Source: Candidatus Omnitrophota bacterium (GTDB lineage: Bacteria; Omnitrophota; Gorgyraeia; Aquiviventales; Aquiviventaceae). From it: a stretch of DNA of 7,560 nt. The DNA lies in contig JAGVGS010000051.1 in NCBI GenBank assembly GCA_020057015.1, forward strand, positions 1 to 7,560, given 5' to 3'. Below the pieces are notes generated by a model, which was not told the DNA's origin, did not search any database, and was given only the letters and a program-made list of their open reading frames with translations. A program made the position numbers and the translations under genes. Of the stretch, positions 1 to 7,560 are shown in pieces. How positions within the stretch are numbered: position 1 is the stretch's first letter; each line of letters opens with the position of its first letter.

Positions 1-3000
1 CCGGCGCAGCCGCACGGACTGGCTGCTTTCGTTTATCGGTCGGCCGCCTGCCAACGTGCGATTTCTCGGGGACAGCCACGTCATTGAGGTGGCACGGAAC
101 GATGTAAGGCAGCACTATCTCTATGACGTGGATACCGAGCCTATTCCACTCTCTATCTTCGAGCGCTTAGCATCCGGCGAGCTGCTGTTGGTGGGAAAGG
201 TAGGCGAGCGCTCACGCTATGCTGACCTTACCACCGAAGAGCAGCAGCTGATCAAGTCGATTGTTCCTACCGAGGGGCTCTCAGATACTCAGGTGGAGGA
301 TGCGGTGGAAACGCTTTCCCGTCTCTTGCGGCAATCACGCGAAAGGTATATCACGCGGGATGAGCTCAAGAACATGAGGCAATGGCTTGAGCACCGGCTG
401 GGGATCGGTCGGGAACGCCTCACGCAGGCCATTGAGCGTACTCTGGAAATTGGTGAGCCCGCAGTGTGGTCTGAGGAAGAGAAACTTGCTGCCTTCGATC
501 AAGTGATTGTTGACGCCGTCGTAGCCGATATCATCCGGGAAGCGGCTAAACTTGGTCAGACCGTGACAGACGCTGAGGTTCGCCCCCTTGCGGAGCGTGC
601 CAATCGCATTCCGCAAGAAATAACGAGAGAAGAATTTCTCGCTGCCCTGGACCGATGGCGAATTGACCGAGGTTTGGCGAGTGCCTTCTGGAACCGCTTA
701 ACCTACGACGTCAACGCGATGGCCGGCTCGGGCAAGCGCTCATCCCTGCCTGCGATCTTTCAATGGAATGACTTTCAAAACATTACGGAGAAGCACGTCA
801 AAATTCAAGTGGTGCCTGCCGCCGCCGACCGCCCGTTATCTCCGGGTCGAAAAGTCATCGTGCAATTTGATCCAGGGCCACAAATCCGGCTTGTGCACGA
901 CAGCACCATCACCTTCTCGTATGGCCCGGATGCGAACGCGGACGATATTATTCCGGCAGCACGCCAGTGGGCAAGGTACCAGACGGACCCCGTTGCTCGC
1001 ACCGCAGCGCACTGGATGATGTATTATTTCAACGAGATCGGGAGGCGGAAAGCGCCGTGGCTCCACTTCCGCCCATCATCAGATACGCCGTGGCGCGACT
1101 TCTTTTTCGAGGTTCCGGCCTTTGAGCGGGTGAGTCAGCCAGGTCAAAAGCTAATCCGCTCAATCATCTCGCATGACCGCTCGCTGGCCAAACTCCCGAA
1201 GAAAAGCGAGCACGTGCTTGAGCTCCTTGCGCAAGTGTTCCTCGGCGAGCTTGATCCTAAGATCGCGCAGGCCCATCTTGCCGGGCCTCATTTTGGCATT
1301 GACCCAGCGGTTGCTGAGGCTTACGTGCGGAAGGCCAGCGACCCCAGGCTCATGGCCGGCTCGCAGCGCACGCCGCAGGACACGGATACAGATACAGCAG
1401 AAACTTCCGCGGCTTTTATTCGCCGGCAGCGCGCACTCAGTGGGTCAACGCAAGAGGAGCTTGCCCACAAGATTGGAGTCACGGTTTCGACGGTGAACCG
1501 ATGGGAGAACGGTCATGCGCGTCCAAGCAAGCTGGCCGCCATTGCGCTGGGTCGCGCCCTGGGTTTTGATGGAAGGGCATTCTGGGATCAGCATGTAGCA
1601 CCGCTGCAAGGAGCGAGGAGAGCAGAGAGGGCATTGAAGGCTCCACCAGGCTCGCCGAAGAGTGTCTTCGAGAAGTTGCTGGAAGCAACCGGCAGCGAGT
1701 GGCTGACGCAAGCTGAAATTGCACAAAGGCTTGGCGTCGCAGAGTCGACGATTGAAAAGGACCTGCTGACACTGCGCCAACTGGGACTCGTCACGCAGAT
1801 GCTCTACAGTGGACGGGGACTCGAGGACTACCTCCCGCATCGCCCCACCTACCTCTACCGCCGCACGCGATGGTCGCAAGAAGCGGCGCAAGAACTGCTA
1901 CCTGTGCTGGAGACGATGAAGGGCCAAGCCTCGCCGGCCAAGCGCGAGGCGGTACGTCCTGCGATTCGAGCGATTCTTGAGCGCACGGTGTTGAGTCGGC
2001 CAGACGAGCTGACGCCTGGGCGTGTCAAGGCGCGCCTTAGTTGGGTCATCGATATGTGGGTATCTTTTCTTGACAAGCCCCTGAGGAAGATCGGCAAGCG
2101 TAACCGCGACATCCTCATCGACAATCTGCAGGCCGAGCTTGGCATCGAGTTCACGATAGACCAGCGTGCCCAACTCCACACCGCCTCGCCGGAGCATCTA
2201 GCTGCGCGTGCTGCGGAGTACTTCGCGCAATGGCTGTCGACGAATACGGATCAGCCAGCCGGCATCGTTGAGCTGACCATTGCCCCGGAGACGCGCCAAG
2301 GTATTAAGTTCGGCACCGCAGGCTGGCGCAGCAAGATGCCGGACGTGCTGCCGCCCAACACAGACCCCGAAGAGCTGGCGAAGGCGACCATGACCCTCCC
2401 CCGGATCCAGTTGGTCAGCCAAGTCTTCTCCGACTCCCTGAACGAGCGTAGGGCCCGAGGCGAGGACGGCGGCAAGGAGCATCTCATGGTCGTCGGTTTT
2501 GACGGCCGCACCCATTCGCCGGAATTCGCCGAGAATGCCGCGCGCGTCGTGGCCGCCAACGGTCTGCGGGTGGCGCTGCTCGATGTGAGCAAATATCCCC
2601 ACGGCTTACCGACGCCCCTCATCTCGTTTATGATGCAGCACCTGAATGCTGCCGGCTCAATCATGATCACCGCCTCGCACAACCCTGGTACCGACAATGG
2701 CTTCGAGGTGCGTGACGGGATTACCGGTGGCCAGATCCTGCCTAGCGTCATGGAGGGCATGACCGCGAACTTGCAGACCGTACCGGTGGTTCGTATTGCC
2801 TCTAGCCTGGAGCATGCGCTGATCGAACCGTTGGACCCCTTACCGGCCTACGTGCAGTATCTTGGGGGGCTGGTCGATATCCAGAGTATTGGCGATGCGG
2901 GTCTCAAGATTGGTTACGATGCCATTCACGGCATGGGCTACATAGCCCCTGAGGTGATGCAGCGCCTGGGGCTCCAGCCGCCGGCGTTGATGTTGCGCGG

Positions 3001-6000
3001 CGATCCGCAAGAAACCTTTGGCGATCCCAACCGCCAGCGCAACGCTGAACCCAACCGGGAAACGCTGGCGCACCTGGCCGAGCAGGTCGTCACGCAGGGC
3101 TTGGACGCCGGGTATTCGAATGACGGCGATGCCGACCGCGCCGGCACGATTCTCAGCGATGGGCGATGGCTGTGGGCCAACGAGTTCTATGCCTGGCTGG
3201 CTTTTGAGGAGCTCTCGCGCCTGAAGGCCGCAGCCGAGGCGGCCGGCGAAGCCTGGGACCCCAGCCGTTATGTGATAGGGCGCACCGTGGGTTCGACGCA
3301 TTGGGCTGACGCGGTGGCGCACCACTTCGGGCTGCCGGACGAGAACATCGTCGAAACGCCCGTGGGCTTCAAGTATCTGAACGAGCTCATCAATAAGGCC
3401 AAAGGCGAAGGCAAGGTGGTGGTCATCGCCTTTGAGGAAAGCGGCGGTGCGGCGATCATGAACTCAATTGCCGACAAGGACGGGATTGCCGTCAATTTAA
3501 AGCTGATGGAAATTGCCGCCCGGGCCAAGCAAGCCGGGCAGACGACCGCGCAGCGCTATGATGCGCTCCGCCGCGTGGTGCCTGGGCCGGTGAGCATTCG
3601 CTCGGAGTTTAGGTTGATCGGCCGAAGCGATGCCGCTACTGAAGCGCTGATCACGAGCATTAAGACGAGGCTGCAGCGCTTTGCGGAAGTCGCACTGGGC
3701 ACGGATCAATTCGGCGGCCATGTGTCGCGCGTGCGCACCGATGACGGCACGAAGCTCTATTTCGATGACGGCTCCTGGATCCTCCTGCGCCGCTCCGGCA
3801 CCGAGGCGCTGTTCCGGATCTATCTTGAGGCCCCCAGCTACCAGGCGTGGGGCATCCGCGCCAATGCGCTGCTCGAATACCTGCGCTACACGTTCGCCCT
3901 CACCGATGACGAGCTGAAGCATTTCATCCAGGATATCGACGACGTGGAGCGCGCCCTGGCGCGCGAAATTCTCAGTCAAGAATTCAACGCCGCGCCCGGT
4001 CGGCGGGGCCGCTTCGAGCCGCTGTTCAAGGACCGCGACCCCAAGACCGCTCAGCTGCTCGAGCGCGGCGGCTGGGTGCGCCGACCCTGGGAGGTCTTGT
4101 CTTCGGACGCGCCCGAGGCGATCGAGCAGATGGCGCAAGACGCGCGCAAAGAAGGGATTGAGACCTTGATGTTTGTCGGCATGGGGGGTGAAAGCTCGAC
4201 CATCGGTGCCGACGACCCGGCCGCGGGAGTGCTGACCCTCAGCAACACCGCGCCGCGCAAGCTCGAGCGCGCGGTGCAGGGCCGCGACCTGGCGAAGATC
4301 CTCTGGTATGTCGTGACCAAATCAGGCGGCACCACCGAGACGAAACGCAATGCAGCTCGGCTCGAGCAGCGCTACCGCGCCCAAGGCCTCGACCCGCGTC
4401 GCCATATCATCTATGTCAGCGACCCCGGCGCGTTCCTCAATGAGAAGGCGAAAGAGAGCTTTTCGGTGATGCACCGCGAGCACGCCGGCCAGACCAGCAC
4501 GGGTGGCCGCAACACGCTGGTCAACACGCCCACGCTGCTGGCCTACGCCTGGCGCCATCGCAAGCCTGGGGCAGTGCGCGCGATGCTGGAAACGCTCACC
4601 CAGGCGCACACGTTTGTCAACGGCGCCGATGATCCGTGGGTGAAGGCTGCGATCGGCCTCTTTGGTCCGCTCAAGAGCGGTATCCCCAAAGTGGCCCTCA
4701 TACAGCCCGCGGTCCTACGAGCAGGCCGCTGGGTGGCGCAACAACAAAACCCCGAGGAATCGCTGGGGAAGGATGGCAAGGGGTTCACCCTCTACACGAC
4801 GCCTCCTGACCTAGACAAGATCAGCACCCTGCGCGATGAGGGTAAGGATCAGGGGTGGGTGTTTGTGGAATTCCGCGTGAGGGGATCAGAGTCCGAGACG
4901 CAGCCTTACGCTGAGGAAGCCCGGCGCAAAGGCTACACAGTAGTCACGATTCCAGTCGGTGAGCCTGAACCCCAACTGGCGCTGCAGATTGCCACGTATG
5001 GCTGGATGAAGATGGTGGCCCTGTTGGGCGGTTTGTGGAACATCAACTTCTCGGATCAAGAGCCGGTCGAGGCGTATAAGCGCATCCTGAGGGAAGCGGC
5101 CGAGCGCGGCCAGCCGCTCACGCTCTCTGACGCCCTCCTACCAGCCCGCCCTGCGGTGGTTAAAGATGGCGCGATCACGCTTGTCTATGATGGACTCTTG
5201 CCGCTGCTGACAGCTGCGCAGCTCGGCACCATTGAGCAGTTGAAGGCGCATCATGCCTCTCCCGCAGCCATCTACGCCAAATTGCTTGAGTTTACACGTG
5301 GGGCGCTCGATGCGCAGACGCTAGCCTACTACGATGACGTTGATCCAGGCACCGAGGCTTGGCTGGAGAACCTCACCCAAGCGATTGTGCACCAGCGATT
5401 GGGCTACGCTGCCAAATGGGGCGAAGGCACCGGGGTACTGCATGGGCTCTTTGTGAACTTGTTTAGCGGGCGACGACACCAGCTCCCGATGCATATCGTG
5501 GCCGCGTCTCATGAGTGGGCGCCGGATGCTCAATATCCCGAAGGCTCGCAGACGCTCATTGAGGGCGCGGTGGCCGCGCATCGCGCTCTGGTGCAGCACG
5601 AGCGCCCATCCGTCATGCTCATCGTCAATGGGTCCTTGGATCAGGGCGGCCGTGCCACAGTCGAACGCTTTTTTGAGCAGGTGGCTGTGATCCAGAAATC
5701 TGCGGGCGCAATGCCACGATCAGGCGACATCGGGGCAGCGTTCGGAGGCGATCCGGCGATGGTTGAAATGCTCCTCTTCCACGCGCGAGCATTCTATCGG
5801 CTTACTCGCGGTAAAGCAGCCGCTGATGTGATGAGCCCCTCAGGGCTGATGGAGTTCTTCCTCTCGCGCCTGCGCACTGGGGCGATGGCCGAAGTGAAAA
5901 ATGTGCTGGAGGCACGCCATTGGCGCAAGACAGCAGGGGACGTGTTCAATGTCACGGTCACCTGGGGCATTGATCCGCATGAGTTCGAGACTCAGTACGG

Positions 6001-7560
6001 ACATTTGCCAGGCGTGCGAGAAGGCGTCGTCATGGAGCAAACCGAAACCGACCGCCTCCTCATGCGGGTGCGCAGCGATGTTGAACCGGTGCAGGTGTTG
6101 CAGGCATTTGCCGGCCAGATGGCACTCGTGCCGAGTCAAGATATTCAGATCGTCCTCATGATCAACGATCTGGCCAACTACGCCACCGATGAGGTGACGG
6201 CTGTGACCCCCCAGCATGTCGAATCCGTCATCGGGGGGCTTCCCCGAGCCGCGAGGCCTGCGGGACGCGTAGACGTGTTCCTTGTTGGGGATCACGACGG
6301 TATCATGAAGCGCACCCCCGAGATCTTCAATGCCTCCGGCGGGATCCGCGCCATTCACTTCCGCAATGCCGAAGGCCACTGGACGGTGCTCATACTCAAG
6401 ACGTATTGGGACGAGCGGCCGGAGATGCAGGACGCGATCTTGCGCCATGAGCATCGAGAAATCGCCCAGATGCAGGAGACAGCGTTGCAAGAGCGCGCCC
6501 AGCGCGAAGGGATCCCGCTGTGGGCTCTGGCGCACAACGCAGCACTCGATGACGCCAAGCAGGCCGGTGTTTCCGATGAGCTGGTGATTGCCCAACCCAT
6601 TGATCTGGATGCGCTGAAACAAGCGATGGCGCGGGGCGAGGTGCACAACCTCGGAGCAGACGCGCTCGGCGCGGCGGTGGGAGGCCCGGGTGACGAGGCG
6701 ACACCGCAGCAGCGGATCGCACAGCGCATGCAGGCTCTCGAAGCCAAGATCACACATGATGTGCTCAGCGTACTGCCGGAAGCAAGACACCCTGAGACAC
6801 TGAACCGCCAGGAGCGGCAGCAGTTGCAGCAGCGCCTCTTCGGGGCCATCGGGGGTATCCTGCTGACTTTTAGTCCAAAACTTTCGGCGGTGTGGGCACA
6901 ATTGCACAAAGACCTGGACGCGGAACCCACGCTCGCCAGGAGATGGCTGTGGCAGACGAAGCCGCGGCTGCCCGGGCCGCAGCAGAAGTTGCTGTACAAC
7001 CTCTTTCTCTTTGCGCGGAATGCCGGGGTGGTAGTGACACCTGTGAAGGGTGAAGCAGCAGCAGCCTTCCTGCGCGCGCATCTTGGCGAGCCGATGCGGT
7101 TCCAAGGGAAAACTGTCGCCATCGATGAGACGCACATCGCGGTGGCACGCGCTGGGCGGCTCCAGGTCACCGTCACTCCGCATGGCCCGATCGAGGCGCA
7201 GAGTATCGTGGCCGGCGGCAGCGACGCGCCACTGTCTGATGAGGCAACACTTCGCGGGCAGCTTGAGGGGATCAGGCTTGAGCACCTCTCGCCGCTCGAG
7301 AACCTTTATGGGTCTGCAGATGCCACCTCGCTCGCTAAGGCACGGAACTCAGCCGAGAAAGTTGTCAGCGCGCTTGTGGCTTTCGTACGCGAGCCCTCAG
7401 CTGAGGAAGGACTGTTGCGCCAGCAGTTGGCGGCGTTGATTGAGCGCCCCACCGACCACGAACATATCGGCCGCTGGCGGGCGGCGTTGGATGACATCGT
7501 GCAGGATGCCGCCAGTCTCAAGGCCCAGCGTGCAAGCCAGCCTGTTGCCGATCAGCCCGC
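1..7560 (+). CDS. Giant multidomain protein (internal fragment): HTH, phosphoglucomutase and glucose-6-phosphate isomerase domains
   Basis: Frame 2 of the plus strand is open across the whole window: I followed codons from position 2 to 7558 and met no stop. Both ends are cut by the window edge, so the fragment has at least 2,519 residues and the start, stop and control signals lie outside. Continuity is supported by recognisable domains in the same frame: an XRE helix-turn-helix near 1412-1561, a phosphohexose mutase at 2303-3916 and a phosphoglucose isomerase at 4013-5695, with unrecognised stretches on both flanks and no frameshift between them. The two enzyme domains carry out consecutive steps between glucose 1-phosphate and fructose 6-phosphate. 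No signal peptide or convincing membrane segment is visible in this slice, so a cytoplasmic location is likely but unproven. Many ATG codons occur in frame, but none follows a gap or an obvious ribosome binding site, so internal starts are not supported. The fusion is certain at DNA level unless the assembly is wrong; the function of the whole protein is unknown. Confidence 0.93.
2..1381 (+). other. Unrecognised N-terminal segment of the fragment
   Basis: Residues 1-460 match no family I can name. The first part (to about residue 239) looks alternately beta and helical. It contains charged, probably helical stretches around residues 80-230 and has an open left edge. Around residues 240-330 the text is richer in beta-type, proline- and valine-containing strands (for example KVIVQFDPG, residues 284-292). 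Residues 330-460 return to helix-like sequence rich in Trp, Phe and Arg. It ends in an acidic, hydrophilic stretch (DTDTDTAETS, residues 460-469) that looks like a flexible linker before the helix-turn-helix. A GSGK string near residue 242 resembles a nucleotide-binding loop but lacks its spacing and final Ser/Thr, so no ATPase is claimed. It could be an extra enzyme or scaffold domain whose N-terminal portion lies upstream of the window. Confidence 0.5.
1412..1561 (+). other. Cro/C1-type (XRE) helix-turn-helix DNA-binding domain
   Basis: Residues 471-520 have the classical XRE pattern. There is a first helix with the R-x-x-x-x-x-S start (FIRRQRALSGS), then helix 2 TQEELAHKIGV (residues 483-493) and the recognition helix TVSTVNRWENGHARPS (residues 494-509), followed by a closing helix LAAIALGRALG. 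The Q-E-E-L-A, the Gly-Val turn and the W-E-N-G-x-x-x-P-S signature are all in place, and about 50 residues is normal for the family. Members bind operator DNA, usually as dimers, as repressors or as antitoxin-type regulators. Here the domain is not a stand-alone regulator: it lies inside the giant chain after an acidic linker and about 45 residues before a second helix-turn-helix. DNA binding is inferred from the fold; the target is unknown. Confidence 0.87.
1664..1867 (+). other. Winged-helix-like helix-turn-helix domain
   Basis: Residues 555-622 read as a compact helix-turn-helix. A first helix (SVFEKLLEATGSEW) is followed by LTQAEIAQRLGV and then the putative recognition helix AESTIEKDLLTLRQLGLV (residues 580-597). 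Next comes a stretch that could form the wing and end in strand-like YLYRR. The pattern 'tqaEiAqrLGVaesTiekdLltLrqlGlV' matches the general form of DeoR, HTH_11 and related winged helices, where a Leu-Gly-Leu-Val ending is typical. It lies soon after the XRE domain, and together they form a tandem DNA-binding-like pair. The exact family cannot be fixed by eye, and such folds also serve as protein-protein modules. The link to DNA is therefore less certain than for the XRE domain. Confidence 0.65.
1868..2302 (+). other. Helical connector between the HTH pair and the mutase
   Basis: Residues 623-767 show no catalytic motif I recognise. The segment is rich in Ala, Arg, Glu, Leu and Gln with a helix-like spacing of hydrophobic residues, for example around 631-665 and 672-710. 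A basic patch (KPLRKIGKRNRD) lies near residues 692-703. It ends with a short strand-like run (GIVELTIAPETRQG) that leads directly into the mutase's first motif. It may be a dimerisation or spacer region for the preceding helix-turn-helix domains, or an N-terminal extension of the mutase. I see nothing that allows a functional name. Confidence 0.4.
2303..3916 (+). other. Phosphoglucomutase/phosphomannomutase domain (alpha-D-phosphohexomutase superfamily)
   Basis: Residues 768-1305, about 540 aa, the usual length of a complete alpha-D-phosphohexomutase. It interconverts hexose 1-phosphate and hexose 6-phosphate by way of a phosphoserine, linking glycogen and nucleotide-sugar metabolism with glycolysis. 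All four family motifs are present in order. They are an N-terminal FGTAGWR (770-776); the catalytic loop TASHNP, with the phosphoserine at residue 892; the metal-binding loop DGDADR (1041-1046); the sugar-binding loop EESGG (1145-1149); and the C-terminal phosphate-binding loop RSGTE (1264-1268). The segments VGFDGRTHSPEFAENAA, ETPVGFKYL (from 1118) and DKDGI (from 1158) fit the phosphoglucomutase side of the family. Deviations are small: Arg replaces the usual Pro or Phe before SGTE, and Phe replaces the usual Gly before EESGG. Activity looks retained. A glucose rather than mannose preference is an inference, supported by the isomerase that follows. Confidence 0.92.
4013..5695 (+). other. 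Glucose-6-phosphate isomerase domain, transaldolase/isomerase-fusion type
   Basis: Residues 1338-1898 match phosphoglucose isomerase of the type found as the C-terminal half of bacterial transaldolase/isomerase fusions; the reaction is glucose 6-phosphate to fructose 6-phosphate. Visible in order are the RDPKTA...GW lead-in; a first sugar-isomerase (SIS) subdomain with FVGMGGESS (from 1391) and VTKSGGTTET (from 1438); the GGR turn with its active-site-type Arg at 1503; ESLGKDGKG (1586-1594), whose Glu matches the catalytic glutamate; and INFSDQEPVEAYK, ending in a Lys at 1693 that fits the family's conserved lysine. The tail also fits that family: LGYAAKWGEGTGVLH (to His 1814) and YPEGSQTLIEGAVAAHRAL resemble its closing block. 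Two loops are altered: GMGGESS and KSGGTT each appear one residue longer than the usual GMGGSS and KSGTT. No transaldolase precedes it; the mutase takes that place after a linker of about 30 residues. Confidence 0.88.
5696..6421 (+). other. Unrecognised segment after the isomerase domain
   Basis: Residues 1899-2140 give no family I can name. The start is a helical stretch with several Met and Phe residues (about 1915-1965). An alternating strand and helix section follows, with strand-like runs such as VFNVTVTWGI (residues 1982-1991), IQIVLMIND and VDVFLVGDHDG (about 2091-2101), then IRAIHFRN and HWTVLILKTYW near the end. This looks like a folded alpha/beta domain rather than a linker. The GDHDG string is acidic and could bind a metal, but nothing confirms it. 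The segment leads without a break into the HEHRE motif of the next stretch and may form one domain with it. Confidence 0.4.
6422..7558 (+). other. Unrecognised C-terminal stretch with an HEHRE motif, cut by the window edge
   Basis: Residues 2141-2519. A helix carries LRHEHREIAQM, with His-Glu at 2149-2150 and Glu at 2153. It is followed by ALAHNAALDDAKQAG, with a His at 2178. The HExxE core plus a downstream His recalls a metal-binding helix, but the second His of the zinc-peptidase HExxH motif is replaced by Glu, so a protease is not claimed. After a Gly/Ala-rich linker (about 2214-2235), long Gln/Arg/Leu-rich helices follow (2240-2335). Then comes a more strand-like section near 2340-2400 (VVVTPVKGEAAAAF, VAIDETHIAVARAGRLQVTV) and a charged helical end. 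The reading frame continues past the right edge. No function can be assigned. Confidence 0.4.

Noticed and set aside
719..748. GSGK string resembling a nucleotide-binding P-loop
   Set aside because: The GxxxxGK[ST] spacing is not met and Lys is followed by Arg, with no downstream Walker B pattern that I can see.
1382..1402. Short GATACA direct repeat
   Set aside because: It is only two copies inside an Asp/Thr-rich linker and is explained by the amino-acid repeat; no mobile element or array is implied.
2198..4138. Several 130-215 codon minus-strand frames opposite the mutase
   Set aside because: The plus strand here encodes a complete phosphoglucomutase with intact catalytic motifs, so these frames are by-products of its codon usage.
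5882..5900. Possible internal gene start at an in-frame ATG after the isomerase domain
   Set aside because: There is no stop codon before it, no gap and no convincing ribosome binding site, so the frame is simply continuous.
6355..7176. A 273-codon minus-strand frame overlapping the 481-codon one
   Set aside because: It is rich in Ser, Ala, Cys and Arg with low-complexity character and no domain, and it overlaps another antisense frame. It is a shadow of the plus-strand gene.
5840..7285. A 481-codon open frame on the minus strand
   Set aside because: It lies antisense to the continuous plus-strand frame. Its translation is rich in Arg, His, Cys and Leu without recognisable motifs. The plus frame runs through it with normal protein composition. 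Long antisense frames are expected opposite GC-rich codons.

Overview
The whole 7,560-base window lies inside one protein-coding gene. Plus-strand frame 2 (codons starting at 2, 5, 8 and so on) has no stop codon from the first base to the last, giving 2,519 complete codons. Neither the true start nor the true stop is present. The window is therefore an internal slice of a giant multidomain protein. I see no intergenic DNA, promoter, ribosome binding site, terminator, RNA gene, CRISPR array, insertion sequence or second gene. Residue numbers below count from the codon at position 2 and are window-relative.

Layout, N- to C-terminal: (i) about 470 residues I do not recognise; (ii) a Cro/C1 (XRE) helix-turn-helix, residues about 471-520; (iii) a second, winged-helix-like helix-turn-helix, about 555-622; (iv) a mostly helical connector, about 623-767; (v) a complete phosphoglucomutase/phosphomannomutase domain with all four signature motifs, about 768-1305; (vi) a glucose-6-phosphate isomerase domain of the kind found as the C-terminal half of transaldolase/isomerase fusion proteins, about 1338-1898; (vii) about 620 unrecognised residues with an HEHRE motif, running off the right edge.

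The two enzymes catalyse consecutive reactions: glucose 1-phosphate to glucose 6-phosphate, then glucose 6-phosphate to fructose 6-phosphate. They would link glycogen or nucleotide-sugar metabolism to glycolysis on one chain. Two DNA-binding-type modules on the same chain are unusual. They raise the possibility of a metabolic enzyme with a regulatory role, of a polyprotein that is later cut, or of domains captured as scaffold.

Organism: the DNA is fairly GC-rich and bacterial in character (XRE domain, bacterial-type isomerase, no introns). Giant multidomain ORFs of this sort are known from uncultured bacteria, notably Omnitrophota (former OP3). That assignment is an inference from architecture only; no taxonomic marker is present.
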